In this document: positions 13,572 to 22,278 of the stretch, piece after piece
Position numbering within the stretch: position 1 is the first letter of the stretch
Layout of the letters: the number at the start of each line of letters is the position of its first letter
Origin: Gammaproteobacteria bacterium
GTDB lineage: Bacteria > Pseudomonadota > Gammaproteobacteria > DSM-19610
Length of the DNA: 42,186 bases
Direction of reading: 5' to 3'
Assembly: GCA_011374975.1 (NCBI GenBank)
Contig: DRNU01000171.1
Coordinates: forward strand, 1 to 42,186
Translations under genes and position numbers: made by a program
Notes under the pieces: generated by a model
What the model saw: the letters and a program-made list of their open reading frames with translations, nothing else
What the model was told of the DNA's origin: nothing
Database searches by the model: none

Positions 13572-15404
13572 ATGTGTGGAATCGTAGGCGCTGTTGCGCA
13601 GCGTGAAGTGGCCCCGATACTGCTGGAGGGTTTACGGCGGCTGGAATACCGGGGCTATGACTCGGCCGGGCTCGCGGTGCTGAATGCCGCCGGCGCACTG
13701 GAGCGCCTGCGCACCACTGGCAAGGTCGCTGAACTGGCCAATGCCTACCAGGAGGCGCCGGTAAAAGGTGTGATCGGTATCGCGCATACCCGCTGGGCCA
13801 CTCACGGCAAGCCCAGCGAGAAAAATGCCCACCCGCACATCTGCCGCAACAAGGTCGCGGTGGTGCACAACGGTATTATAGAAAACCACGACGCGCTGCG
13901 TGCCGAACAAAAGGCCGATGGTTATACCTTCACCTCCGATACAGACACCGAAGTTATCGTGCACCAGATCCACCAACACCTCGACAGCAGTGCGAACCTG
14001 CTGGAAGCTGTCAGGCGCACCTGCAATGACATGGAAGGCGCCTATGCACTTGGTGTGGTCAGTATCAGCGAGCCGACCCGCCTGATTGCGGCGCGGCGCG
14101 GCAGCCCGCTGGTTATCGGTGTCGGCATTGGCGAATACTTTATTGCTTCCGACGTTGCAGCCCTGTTACCGGTGACGCAACGTTTCATCTTCCTTGAAGA
14201 AGGTGACATCGCTGACCTGACCTGCGATGGCATTGTTATCTACAACGCGGATGACGAGCAGGTCGAACGGACTGAAACGGTATCCGAACTTTCCGCCGAT
14301 GCGGTAGAGCGTGGCGAATACCGCCACTACATGCTCAAGGAAATCTACGAACAGCCGCGCGCCATAGCCGACACCCTGGAAGGTCGTATCTACCAGGGCA
14401 AAGTTCTGGAAGCTGCGTTTGGCGCCGGCGCCGCGAAGATTTTCGAACAGGTGCAGGGCGTGCACATCATCGCCTGCGGCACCAGCTACCACGCCGGTCT
14501 GATCGGGCGCTACTGGATGGAGTCGCTGGCCGGCATTCCATGCAGCGTCGAAGTTGCCAGCGAATTCCGTTACCGCAAGCCGGTAGTGCGCAACAGTTCG
14601 TTGATCGTCACTATCTCGCAGTCCGGCGAAACCGCCGACACCTTGGCGGGTTTGCAGGAAGCGAAGCGGCTTGGTTTCGGGCATTCGCTGACGATTTGCA
14701 ACGTGCCGGAAAGTTCACTGACGCGCGAATCCGACCTGGTGCTGATGACCCGTGCCGGCCCGGAAATTGGCGTGGCGTCGACCAAGGCGTTCACCACCCA
14801 GCTGGCAGCACTGATGCTGCTGACCATTGTGCTGGGGCGTCGCTTCAGCATGAGCGAAGACACCGAACACCAGCTGGTGCAGCAACTGGAACACCTGCCG
14901 CGCCAGATCGAAGACGCGCTGGCACTGGATGACAAGATAAAACAACTGTCCGAATCGTTTGCGGACAAGTACCATGCCCTGTTTCTGGGCCGTGGTGCAC
15001 AGTACCCGGTAGCGATGGAAGGCGCACTCAAGCTCAAGGAAATTTCTTACATCCACGCCGAGGCTTACCCGGCTGGCGAACTCAAGCACGGTCCGCTGGC
15101 ACTGGTCGACGCGACCATGCCGGTCGTCGTGGTTGCACCCAACAACGAGCTGCTGGAAAAACTCAAATCCAACCTGCATGAAGTCAGCGCGCGCGGTGGG
15201 GAAATGCTGGTGTTCGCCGATCAGGATGCCGGCATGTCATCCGATGAGACCAGTACCGTATTGCCGGTTGCCCCTACCGATGACTGCATTGCACCCATCG
15301 TGTTTACCATCCCCCTGCAGCTGTTGTCCTACCATGTTGCGGTACTCAAAGGTACCGATGTGGACCAGCCACGCAACCTGGCGAAATCCGTGACCGTGGA
15401 GTAA
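13572..15404 (+). CDS. glmS: Glutamine-fructose-6-phosphate aminotransferase GlmS
   Basis: First enzyme of hexosamine synthesis: fructose-6-P plus glutamine gives glucosamine-6-P. The N-terminal nucleophile cysteine follows Met1 ([10 protein letters not shown]), and the glutaminase domain has the [13 protein letters not shown] segment. Two SIS domains follow ([20 protein letters not shown]), and the C-terminus is the invariant [11 protein letters not shown]. The 610-residue length is normal. A GGAAAGAAAG purine stretch precedes the ATG. No glmS ribozyme is seen in the 44-base gap after glmU. Confidence 0.98.
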   Translation: MCGIVGAVAQREVAPILLEGLRRLEYRGYDSAGLAVLNAAGALERLRTTGKVAELANAYQEAPVKGVIGIAHTRWATHGKPSEKNAHPHICRNKVAVVHNGIIENHDALRAEQKADGYTFTSDTDTEVIVHQIHQHLDSSANLLEAVRRTCNDMEGAYALGVVSISEPTRLIAARRGSPLVIGVGIGEYFIASDVAALLPVTQRFIFLEEGDIADLTCDGIVIYNADDEQVERTETVSELSADAVERGEYRHYMLKEIYEQPRAIADTLEGRIYQGKVLEAAFGAGAAKIFEQVQGVHIIACGTSYHAGLIGRYWMESLAGIPCSVEVASEFRYRKPVVRNSSLIVTISQSGETADTLAGLQEAKRLGFGHSLTICNVPESSLTRESDLVLMTRAGPEIGVASTKAFTTQLAALMLLTIVLGRRFSMSEDTEHQLVQQLEHLPRQIEDALALDDKIKQLSESFADKYHALFLGRGAQYPVAMEGALKLKEISYIHAEAYPAGELKHGPLALVDATMPVVVVAPNNELLEKLKSNLHEVSARGGEMLVFADQDAGMSSDETSTVLPVAPTDDCIAPIVFTIPLQLLSYHVAVLKGTDVDQPRNLAKSVTVE

Positions 15405-15711
15405 GTCATCTTTTCTGTGTGGCTGTTTCCAGGTTCAGTTCACGGGCCGTACCTACGATATGTGGAACAAGGATGAATACACGGCATTTGGCCAGGAGCG
15501 GGGTGATAAATGCGCCCGCGCTTCGGCACAGGTGGCGAAATGGGTAGTAGAAATGCTGTAGCAGTACGGATACCGGCGGGTTTTGCGGTGCTCTAAAGGG
15601 GGCATGGCCGGCCAGAAGACCAATGTTTAGTTAAGTCTTTGGATGCACGGCCGAAAACCGGAATTGAAAGGAGCCGCCATTAGCGTTTTCTGACAAGGAA
15701 GGTATGGGAAA
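15405..15711. other. Intergenic stretch after glmS
   Basis: About 300 bases with no complete gene. It contains a short coding-like remnant ending at 15561 (listed separately). After that come GC-rich palindromic bits such as GGCCGGCC near 15608, and the AAGGAAGG likely to serve the next gene. No clear terminator with a T-run for glmS was found. Confidence 0.5.
15411..15561 (+). pseudogene. Short coding-like remnant downstream of glmS
   Basis: One frame reads, ending at a TAG (15559-15561), FLCGCFQVQFTGRTYDMWNKD followed after about 30 residues by QVAKWVVEML. It looks like the C-terminal part of a small protein, and the LCGC could be the tail of a lipoprotein signal. No in-frame ATG, GTG or TTG lies between the glmS stop and this segment; the first ATG, at 15460, would give only 33 residues without a Shine-Dalgarno. 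It is best read as a decayed gene. The family is not recognised, and it could also be chance. Confidence 0.35.
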
Positions 15712-16722
15712 TTGCTGTCCGTACTTAAAAACCTGTTTTTTCCATCACCGGACCCGCGTGAACGGCCTGCCTGCACGCCCCGGGACAAAGTGCGGCCGGA
15801 TAAAAAGCCGAAATCCACAGCCAGGCCGGCGGGCATCTCTGCCCGGGAAATAGACACTGCATTTTATGGACTTATTCTCGGCGTACAATCGCCGATAGAC
15901 AGCACGCTTAATACGTTCGAGAAAAAAGTTCTGCGTGAACTCGATCAACTGCTGGCCTCGGATATCTCACATAGCAGCCTGGTGCCGCGGCTCCCGTCGG
16001 TGATCCCGCGGGTAATGGGCGCCCTGCGTGATGAATCCTCGTCAGCGGTGGATCTTGCCGCCCAGCTCGGGCGGGATGCCGTGCTTGTCAGTGAAGTCAT
16101 ACGGCTTGCAAACAGTCCCTATTATCGTGTCGGGAAAGAGATCACCAGCCTGGAAAGGGCGGTGTTTATACTCGGCCAGGTCGGCGTTCGGCAGCTGGTT
16201 ACAAATGCAGCCTTCAAGCCATTACTCAATTTAAATTCCGGTCACTTTACAAAGCTGTCCGGGACCATCCTCTGGGATCAATCCGAAAAGGCGGCGGTAA
16301 TCTGCGACTGCCTTGCCAGGCAGGAAAAGACGGATCGATTCAATGCGTACCTGATGGCTATTGTCCAGAATGCCGGGTTTACCGTTGCGCTACAGATACT
16401 GGATCGTAATTTTGATGGCAGCCAGGCCCCGCGTTCCGGGATATTTCATGAACGGTTAATCAGCCGGTCAAGGAAATTATCCTGGATCATTGCCAAAGAA
16501 TGGGAGTTTGGACCGGCCGTACTCGATGCGCTTGAGGCGCAGATCAAAGACCGGAACATGCCGATTACCGGGAACATTCTTTACGTGGCAGACAAGCTTT
16601 CCAAGATGTCTATTCTTTCCGGCCGCGGGCGCTTTAAAGGCGATGTGGACCAGCTGGCAGAGCGATTGCAGGAACGTTTGACGCGGCCCTGTAAGGATTG
16701 TTTCGAAAAGTCTTCCGGCTAG
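15712..16722 (+). CDS. HDOD domain protein
   Basis: HDOD domains are non-catalytic relatives of HD hydrolases found in bacterial signalling proteins. Of 336 residues, the first 80 are polar and look disordered. The HDOD core covers about residues 85-270 with LPRLPSVIPRVMGALRD, VSEVIRLANSPYYRVGKEITSLERAVFILGQVGVRQL and WDQSEKAAVICDCLA. No output domain is attached. The start is TTG at 15712 with AAGGAAGG upstream; an ATG at 15704 is in another frame. Its stop shares the bases CTAG with the stop of the convergent GGDEF/EAL gene, suggesting a c-di-GMP-related locus. Confidence 0.82.
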   Translation: MLSVLKNLFFPSPDPRERPACTPRDKVRPDKKPKSTARPAGISAREIDTAFYGLILGVQSPIDSTLNTFEKKVLRELDQLLASDISHSSLVPRLPSVIPRVMGALRDESSSAVDLAAQLGRDAVLVSEVIRLANSPYYRVGKEITSLERAVFILGQVGVRQLVTNAAFKPLLNLNSGHFTKLSGTILWDQSEKAAVICDCLARQEKTDRFNAYLMAIVQNAGFTVALQILDRNFDGSQAPRSGIFHERLISRSRKLSWIIAKEWEFGPAVLDALEAQIKDRNMPITGNILYVADKLSKMSILSGRGRFKGDVDQLAERLQERLTRPCKDCFEKSSG

Positions 16723-18707
16723 GATACGCTTGTGCAGGCCCGTGTAGAGGGCAGCCTGACCAGGCCCAGTTCCTGGAGCGGTTTCGGGCGGGCAATACCG
16801 TACCCCTGTGCATAATCGATACCGAGTGTTTTTACCGCCTCAAGGATAGCCGGGTTTTCCACGAATTCCGCAATAGTCCTTTTGCCCATCACGTGCCCGA
16901 TATCGTTGATAGACTTGACCATGGCACAGCTAATAGGATCATTGGCAATCTCCCTTACGAAAGAACCGTCGATCTTCAGGTAGTCCACAGGCAGGCGTTT
17001 GAGATAAGTAAACGAAGACAGGCCCGAGCCGAAATCATCCAGTGCAAACTGACAGCCCAGCCCTTTCAGTGCCTGCATGAATTCAACCGCCGATGCCAGG
17101 TTGCTGACAGCGGCAGTTTCCGTAATTTCAAAACACAGTCGCCCGGGTGGTACGCTGCTGGCTGACAGTCTGTCCATAATATCAGACACTAACTGCTTGT
17201 CCGAGAGTGACTGCCCGGACAGGTTTATCATGAAGACCGGAAGATCCTTTCCGGGTTGCTGTGCTTCCAGCCAGCCGAGCGCGTGCATGACCACCCAGCG
17301 ATCGATGGCCGTCATCAGGTTATAGCGTTCCGCAGAAGGGATAAATGCATCCGGCTGCACCAGGCTGCCATCAGGGGCAACCATGCGAACCAGTATTTCA
17401 ACATGGTGAGACAGCGACTGTTCGCGGCTGACCGGAACCACCGGCTGGTAGTACAGGCAGAAGCGGTCCTGTTCGAGCGCTTCCTTGATGCGCGTGACAA
17501 ATTTAACCTCGCCACGGTGCCTGATGATCTCCTGGTCATCGGTGGCGGCAGTATGCACCCGGTTGCGGCCTGCCTCTTTCGCCATATAGCAGGCCGTGTC
17601 CGCCGTGCTGAGCGCCATGGCAGGATCTATTCCGTTGGGCCTGACCGAGACAATACCGATGCTTATGCCCGCGGTGAAGGTCCTGTTGTCCCAGAAAAAG
17701 TGAAAGTGCTCGACAGCCGCACGCAACAATTCTCCGATCTCTGTCGCCTTGTCCAGCGGGCAATCCATCAGCAGTATGCCGAACTCATCCCCGCCAAGTC
17801 GCGCCAGGATATCGGACTTGCGCAGCTTTGATTTCATGACGGCTGCCAGCTGGCGCAGGAACTCATCCCCGGCAAGGTGTCCGCAGGTGTCGTTTATAAT
17901 CTTGAACTGGTCCAGGTCCATGTAGAGCAATGCATGTTCCCGTTCATCTGAACTCGCCAGGTCGATAAGGTATTCGAGATGCCGTTCAAATTCGTGCCGG
18001 TTGATCAGACCTGTCAGGCCATCATGGCTGGCCTGATAAGAGATACGACGATTTTTTTCCGCGATCCGGTGTATAACCAGCCAGGCAATGACAACAGCGA
18101 AAACCAGGGCAACGGTGGCCAGCGCAAACATCTTGTGACGTGTTTCCTGGTAGTGGGCTGCTGATATATCGATGGCAGCCTCTGCATTTTCCTGTTCGAG
18201 ATCGACCAGTTCTCCGAGCAACTCCAGCAATTGTGCCTGACTGTCAGCCGCCGCCTGCATGGCAGCGTCGACTTCTTTTCCTGACGCGCCCTCCAGCAAC
18301 AGCTCTGCGGCAAACTCATTGTCCGGCTGGGCGCGCCGGGCAACCTCGCTCAGTTTCCTGTGGATTTCGACCTCCCGGGCATCCATCGTCCCGGATATGA
18401 GCACCTCGCGCGCACGGCTGTACGGCCCGGCATACCCGAGAAAGCGAAGGTATTCTTCATCCTGTTCGAAGGGGTCGTCACTGAAACGTATGGTATTAAG
18501 GCTGCTGGCGCGGAGTCGTATCGCGTCGCGCATGGTATTGGCGGCAGCGGTCTTGGCGTTGGTTTCCTCGACCAGGCTGGAAATGCTGTCATTGAGCATC
18601 TGCATCTGGTCCAGGGCGATAAAAACCAGCATACAGACGAGCACCAGAACTGCGCCGAAGCCCAGGCTAATGATAGTTTTTGTATTGTCCCGCGATACAC
18701 TCACCAA
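16719..18707 (-). CDS. Membrane-bound GGDEF/EAL c-di-GMP enzyme
   Basis: It has 662 residues: a membrane helix near 11-32, a roughly 160-residue helical periplasmic sensor, a second helix near 194-214, then GGDEF and EAL domains. GGDEF is intact at 305-309, with an RKSD product-inhibition site (RxxD) exactly five residues before it. In the EAL domain the signature is EIL (Glu437) and the catalytic set looks complete (NLSG, FEITET, LDDFGSG, LKIDGSFV, DYAQGYG). Either activity is possible. The start is TTG at 18707, followed directly by GTG; there is no strong Shine-Dalgarno. Codon and base use is less GC-biased than in the housekeeping genes. Confidence 0.93.
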   Translation of the reverse strand: MVSVSRDNTKTIISLGFGAVLVLVCMLVFIALDQMQMLNDSISSLVEETNAKTAAANTMRDAIRLRASSLNTIRFSDDPFEQDEEYLRFLGYAGPYSRAREVLISGTMDAREVEIHRKLSEVARRAQPDNEFAAELLLEGASGKEVDAAMQAAADSQAQLLELLGELVDLEQENAEAAIDISAAHYQETRHKMFALATVALVFAVVIAWLVIHRIAEKNRRISYQASHDGLTGLINRHEFERHLEYLIDLASSDEREHALLYMDLDQFKIINDTCGHLAGDEFLRQLAAVMKSKLRKSDILARLGGDEFGILLMDCPLDKATEIGELLRAAVEHFHFFWDNRTFTAGISIGIVSVRPNGIDPAMALSTADTACYMAKEAGRNRVHTAATDDQEIIRHRGEVKFVTRIKEALEQDRFCLYYQPVVPVSREQSLSHHVEILVRMVAPDGSLVQPDAFIPSAERYNLMTAIDRWVVMHALGWLEAQQPGKDLPVFMINLSGQSLSDKQLVSDIMDRLSASSVPPGRLCFEITETAAVSNLASAVEFMQALKGLGCQFALDDFGSGLSSFTYLKRLPVDYLKIDGSFVREIANDPISCAMVKSINDIGHVMGKRTIAEFVENPAILEAVKTLGIDYAQGYGIARPKPLQELGLVRLPSTRACTSVS

Positions 18708-18821
18708 TAACGCCCGGTTTCCGCATTCTGTCCCGGTATTTATCGGCTATCACACTGGAATTTTTAGGTTTTTTTGCCCTGCCATAGCCTGCAGGCGGTA
18801 AGGGGTGCGCCCTTGCACAGG

Positions 18822-19277
18822 CTATAGCGCGGTTGTTTGTGCCCGGTGTTTTTCCAGGAGAAAATCCGCAAAATCCCGGTCGCTGTGCGAGACGTGGGCG
18901 ATCAGCCATGACTTCAGCGAGTTCAGGATATCCTGGTTGAGGCTGGCGCAGTCCACTTTCAGTCCATTGCCAACAGTGGCCTTCAGTTCTGCGAGCAGCA
19001 TGAGATGTTCGCGCGCGTGGGTGGCGTAAGACGGGTAATTTTCCTTGCGCATCAAGGCTTCTTCGTGGTTGAAGTGGTTTTTTGTCGTGGCGTACAACTC
19101 ATCGATCAGCCGGGCAAGCACTTCCTCGTGTTTTAGCTTGTTTTCCGGTGAATCGTTCTCGGCCTGCCTGCACTCGTCCACCAGCCTGTTGATGCAGTCG
19201 GCCAGCAACCTGTGTTGATTATCCAGGGTGTCGATACCAAGCCGCCGCTCATCACTCCATGTTATAAATGCCGCCAC
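18822..19277 (-). CDS. Bacteriohemerythrin
   Basis: Single-domain oxygen-binding diiron protein of 151 residues. All seven iron ligands of the family can be placed: His22 (DNQH), His68 and Glu72 (HFNHE), His87 and His91 (HAREH), His128 and Asp133 (HVSHSD). Such proteins store, deliver or sense O2, and in some cases the domain controls c-di-GMP enzymes. The start is GTG at 19277 with GAGGAAA upstream. It lies directly upstream of, and in the same direction as, the GGDEF/EAL gene (115-base gap), which fits an oxygen-linked signalling role, but this is inference. Confidence 0.93.
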   Translation of the reverse strand: MAAFITWSDERRLGIDTLDNQHRLLADCINRLVDECRQAENDSPENKLKHEEVLARLIDELYATTKNHFNHEEALMRKENYPSYATHAREHLMLLAELKATVGNGLKVDCASLNQDILNSLKSWLIAHVSHSDRDFADFLLEKHRAQTTAL

Positions 19278-19298
19278 GCTGTGTATTTCCTCGATTGG

Positions 19299-19748
19299 CT
19301 ACGTTGAGCCGGTGTTCTTGCGCGTTCCGTTTTGTGACAGGGTGTGCGCACGGGCACAGCGCCGGTACTGGTTGCAGACCAGCGAGGTGAGCCTCAGCCA
19401 CTCGGAAAAATCAGCGGGGTTTTCCTGCGCCGCAAAAATCAACATTCCTTCAAAGACGTCTTCGCCATCCCATTTTGGCAGCAGCGTATCCTCGCTCATT
19501 TGCGATACACCTCCATCAAGCCGTAAGCGCAGGCCCGAAGCCATTGCCCCGGACAGGTCGGGCTGTGGCATTAATACGTTGCTCATTGTCCCGTTTGGGG
19601 AGAAGTGCAAACATCCATGATGCAGTTCAAGATAGTCCTGCACCTGTGAGTCGTCAATACGGGAGCCGGTTTCAGGTGGCCCTGCGCCGGATAAGTAGAC
19701 GTGCGTCCATTCTGGCGAGCTGAGTCCTGTGCCTGGCGCCAGGGGCAT
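19299..19748 (-). CDS. Hypothetical protein
   Basis: Unrecognised 149-residue protein. It has no signal peptide, membrane segment or known motif. It is mixed in composition, with an acidic middle (SEDTLLPKWDGEDVFEG) and a basic C-terminus (QYRRCARAH). It ends 21 bases before the hemerythrin start and runs in the same direction, so the two may be co-transcribed. No Shine-Dalgarno precedes the ATG; a TATCAG lies seven bases upstream. It is judged real because the frame is open, the product is soluble-protein-like and nothing else occupies this stretch. Confidence 0.55.
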   Translation of the reverse strand: MPLAPGTGLSSPEWTHVYLSGAGPPETGSRIDDSQVQDYLELHHGCLHFSPNGTMSNVLMPQPDLSGAMASGLRLRLDGGVSQMSEDTLLPKWDGEDVFEGMLIFAAQENPADFSEWLRLTSLVCNQYRRCARAHTLSQNGTRKNTGST

Positions 19749-19765
19749 GTACGCGCTGATAAGTG

Positions 19766-19794
19766 TTGTAAAATCACCACAAAGCTGCTAAAGT
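19766..19794 (+). promoter_or_regulatory. Putative promoter for the small protein at 19845
   Basis: TTGTAA (19766-19771), a 17-base spacer and TAAAGT (19789-19794) resemble a sigma70 promoter. The implied start near 19801 leaves a leader of about 44 bases with a GAGAGGA ribosome-binding site. Confidence 0.5.
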
Positions 19795-19844
19795 CCTCCG
19801 GCTTAATACCAATCCGGCATCTCCGCCGAGAGGATTCAACCCTG

Positions 19845-20117
19845 GTGAACATGGATATGATGTTTTTTTGCATTCCCCAACAAGCCTACATGCGTACCGA
19901 TAATTGCACCAACCTGCGCAAACGCCCCGCCGGCAAAGCCCCGGCCGGCGCACAGCCCATGCTGCGCGCGTGTGAAAAGTGCACCATGTACCCGCTGGTC
20001 GACAAGAACAAAGTCCCGACCGTTACGCTCGATGCCTACCTGGGCGGCAGCAAGCCGAAGGTTGCCAATTTGCAGGCCAGCGCCAACCGCAAGATCATAC
20101 AGACGCATATCGCCTGA
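19845..20117 (+). CDS. Small cysteine-containing hypothetical protein
   Basis: A 90-residue protein of unknown family. It begins VNMDMMFFCIPQQAYMRTDNC, continues with a Lys/Arg/Pro/Ala linker, then a CEKC pair in LRACEKCTMYPLVDKNKVP, and ends LQASANRKIIQTHIA. Four cysteines in a small basic protein suggest metal or thiol chemistry, but this is not proven. The start is taken as GTG at 19845 because GAGAGGA (19828-19834) lies about ten bases before it; ATG 19851 would be too far. It appears to be its own transcription unit, with a promoter upstream and a perfect terminator 44 bases downstream. Confidence 0.6.
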   Translation: MNMDMMFFCIPQQAYMRTDNCTNLRKRPAGKAPAGAQPMLRACEKCTMYPLVDKNKVPTVTLDAYLGGSKPKVANLQASANRKIIQTHIA

Positions 20118-20161
20118 TCGAGACTGCCGGGCACTGTTCCGGCACCGCTTGATAATACGCT

Positions 20162-20199
20162 GACGCCCCGTACAGAGATGTACGGGGCGTCTTGCTTTG
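20162..20199 (+). terminator. Strong intrinsic terminator
   Basis: GACGCCCCGTACA (20162-20174) and TGTACGGGGCGTC (20179-20191) form a perfect 13-bp stem with a GAGA tetraloop, followed by TTGCTTTG. It closes the small gene ending at 20117 and isolates it from the gene starting at 20216. Confidence 0.8.
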
Positions 20200-20203
20200 T
20201 GGC

Positions 20204-20209
20204 TATAAT
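20204..20209 (+). promoter_or_regulatory. Perfect -10 hexamer directly before the gene at 20216
   Basis: TATAAT is separated from the ATG by exactly six bases (CGAGCC), leaving no room for a ribosome-binding site. The terminator stem lies just upstream, so transcription of the next gene must start here or very near, probably giving a leaderless mRNA. No clear -35 is seen. Confidence 0.55.
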
Positions 20210-20215
20210 CGAGCC

Positions 20216-21073
20216 ATGAATCCCTACTACGGTGTGCGGCGGCTCGGCCCCTACCTGGGCATCATCCAGGTTATCGATGTCGGCGACGCCTGTGCCTATT
20301 CAACCAACGGGCATAGCTGGCGCATTCGCCAGCAAACGTCCTCCGGGCGTTTCCGCTGGGGCATTGCGCAGATCTCCGCAAACAACATGGACGACATCTG
20401 TATCGTTAACGCCGATAACCTGGTGCAGGCGTTGCGCGACCTCCCGCGCGTACCGTTCCCGGTACGCGATCGTTTTGAACTCTGGCTGTTGAACCATCAA
20501 AGCCGCAAGCCACTGGCCTTGCTGCGCACCTGCTATAAGCCGGCAGATATGGAATGTGTGACCGATCCGCACTGGCGCCCGTTCCTGAGAAGCGATACCC
20601 GGTTTGTATCAATGACGCTGGCGGAGTTGGGTAAAGACAAGGCGGCGCGCGATCTGCCGATCCTGCACCGCGACCGGCTGGAAAGCCAGGTCAACGAAGC
20701 CTCCCGGCCGTTTCCCGTGGCGCAGTGGTTTGAACGTCTTGCTGATGGCCGTGGTGTGGGCCATGCCGGCCTGCGGCTGGAGCCCGGTGATGCGGGGCGC
20801 ATCCTGGCGGCCGATGATTTTCCCGAACTGCTGGTCAGTGAAGACTGGCCGGATCCCGTGCAGGCCGGTGTCGTTACGGACTACCATGACTGGTATGCCG
20901 CCTCGCTGCTGGCGCACCAGAACCTGAGCCACACGACCCGTGTGCGCCTGGAGCGCGCGGCCTGCAGACGGCCTCAGGCGCTGTTGTCGTCTTACCCGCT
21001 GATCCCGAAAATCATCGACCAGGATGCCATCGACGTGGCACTGGTCAGTGCCCGTCTGATGAACGCGTCGTAG
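20216..21073 (+). CDS. Hypothetical protein, 285 residues
   Basis: Not recognised. It is a soluble, Arg- and Asp-rich protein with no signal peptide or membrane helix. The N-terminus (YYGVRRLGPYLGIIQVIDVGDACAYS) reads like a compact beta-rich fold. The C-terminal half contains VVTDYHDWYAASLLAHQ and a Leu/Arg-rich helix. The start at ATG 20216 is fixed by the TATAAT six bases upstream and the terminator beyond. Its 3' end overlaps the 3' end of the convergent lplT-like gene by 29 bases, so transcripts from the two strands will be complementary there. Confidence 0.65.
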   Translation: MNPYYGVRRLGPYLGIIQVIDVGDACAYSTNGHSWRIRQQTSSGRFRWGIAQISANNMDDICIVNADNLVQALRDLPRVPFPVRDRFELWLLNHQSRKPLALLRTCYKPADMECVTDPHWRPFLRSDTRFVSMTLAELGKDKAARDLPILHRDRLESQVNEASRPFPVAQWFERLADGRGVGHAGLRLEPGDAGRILAADDFPELLVSEDWPDPVQAGVVTDYHDWYAASLLAHQNLSHTTRVRLERAACRRPQALLSSYPLIPKIIDQDAIDVALVSARLMNAS

Positions 21074-22256
21074 TCGTAGTTTCGCCGTCCGGCAGGTGCA
21101 GCGAAACAAGCATTGTTGCCAGCAGGATCAGCACACCCAGTGCGATCACGGTAGTCACAGGATGCACGCCGAGGGCGGCGGCCAGTGTATACAGGCCTAC
21201 AGTCAACAGCATGGCGAAGTTCTGGAAGAAGTTCTGGATCGCCACGGCGCGACCGCTGCCGATAGTGTGGTGGCCGATATCCTGCAGGGCGGCGTTGATC
21301 GGGACCAGGAAAATACCACCGGCAATGCCAATCAGCAGCAACACCAGCCGTGCTGCCCGGACCGGCTCCAGCAGACTGAACAGGGCGGTGTCCACCAGGC
21401 TGAACAGCAACACCATCAGGCCCATGACATAGGCGGCCAGGCGTGCGCGGCGCAGGTGTTCCAGCGGCACGAAGCGTGGTGCCACCAGTGAGCCGATGAT
21501 GACACCGACGGCGAGAAACAGCGCCAGTTCCGATATCTCTCCTGCCGAGGTGATGGCCAGCACCACCGGGGCCCACGCCACCAGCAGTACGCGCAAGACT
21601 GCCGATGCGCCCCAGAACAGGCTGCCGCCGAGCATCGAGAAACGTGCGCGCGGTGTTACCAGGAAACTGCGGATCATGTGCGTGAAATCAGGCAGGGCAT
21701 GTCGCAGGGTGCCGCCCTTGGCGGCGATGCGCGGGATCAGCAGGGTTGCGACTATCGACACCAGGTACAGCCCCAGCACCATCAGGAAGGCACCGGTGAC
21801 CGTGTGATCAGCAAGATAGCCACCCGCCACGGCGCCGATAATAATGGCGGCAATGGTAGAACCCTCGATCCAGCCGTTGGTCTTTACCAGCTGTTCCTTG
21901 TTCACCAGCTCGGGCAGGATGCCGTACTTGGCAGGACTGTAGATGGCGGCACCGAGGCCCACCAGGGCGTAGGCAAGGATCGGTTCCACGCCGAGCAGGA
22001 TCAGCCCCGTGCCAACCGCCTTGACCAGGTTGCCGATCAACAGCACCAGGGGTTTGGACAGCCGGTCTGCGAGTGGGCCGACCCAGGGTGCCGAAACTAC
22101 GTAAGCGATCAGGAAGGAGCTCTGCAGTGCGGGTATGTACCAGTCCCCGATCTGCTCGGCCTGCAGCACCATGCCGATGGCGGCGAACAGGATGGCATTG
22201 TCACCAAACGCGGTCAGGAACTGGGCGATCAGTAAAGGCAATATGCCGCGCGGCAT
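21045..22256 (-). CDS. lplT: MFS transporter, lysophospholipid transporter LplT family
   Basis: Major facilitator protein of about 403 residues with around twelve membrane helices. The N-terminus MPRGILPLLIAQFLTAFGDN and the segment YSPAKYGILPELV (about residue 117) are close to the LplT signature; LplT flips lysophospholipids across the inner membrane for re-acylation. The start at 22256 is chosen over the longer open frame because GGGGAG lies eight bases upstream and the upstream residues do not look membrane-like. No acyltransferase partner (aas) is visible here, so the substrate is inferred. ycgN lies 22 bases upstream. Confidence 0.82.
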   Translation of the reverse strand: MPRGILPLLIAQFLTAFGDNAILFAAIGMVLQAEQIGDWYIPALQSSFLIAYVVSAPWVGPLADRLSKPLVLLIGNLVKAVGTGLILLGVEPILAYALVGLGAAIYSPAKYGILPELVNKEQLVKTNGWIEGSTIAAIIIGAVAGGYLADHTVTGAFLMVLGLYLVSIVATLLIPRIAAKGGTLRHALPDFTHMIRSFLVTPRARFSMLGGSLFWGASAVLRVLLVAWAPVVLAITSAGEISELALFLAVGVIIGSLVAPRFVPLEHLRRARLAAYVMGLMVLLFSLVDTALFSLLEPVRAARLVLLLIGIAGGIFLVPINAALQDIGHHTIGSGRAVAIQNFFQNFAMLLTVGLYTLAAALGVHPVTTVIALGVLILLATMLVSLHLPDGETTTTTRSSDGH

Positions 22257-22278
22257 GGATGTTCTCCCCGGGTCGGTA

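Noticed and set aside
15453-15468. TGTGGAACA as a half parS site
   Set aside because: Only one arm fits; the eight bases to its left (ACGATA...) do not form the palindromic partner TGTTCCAC.
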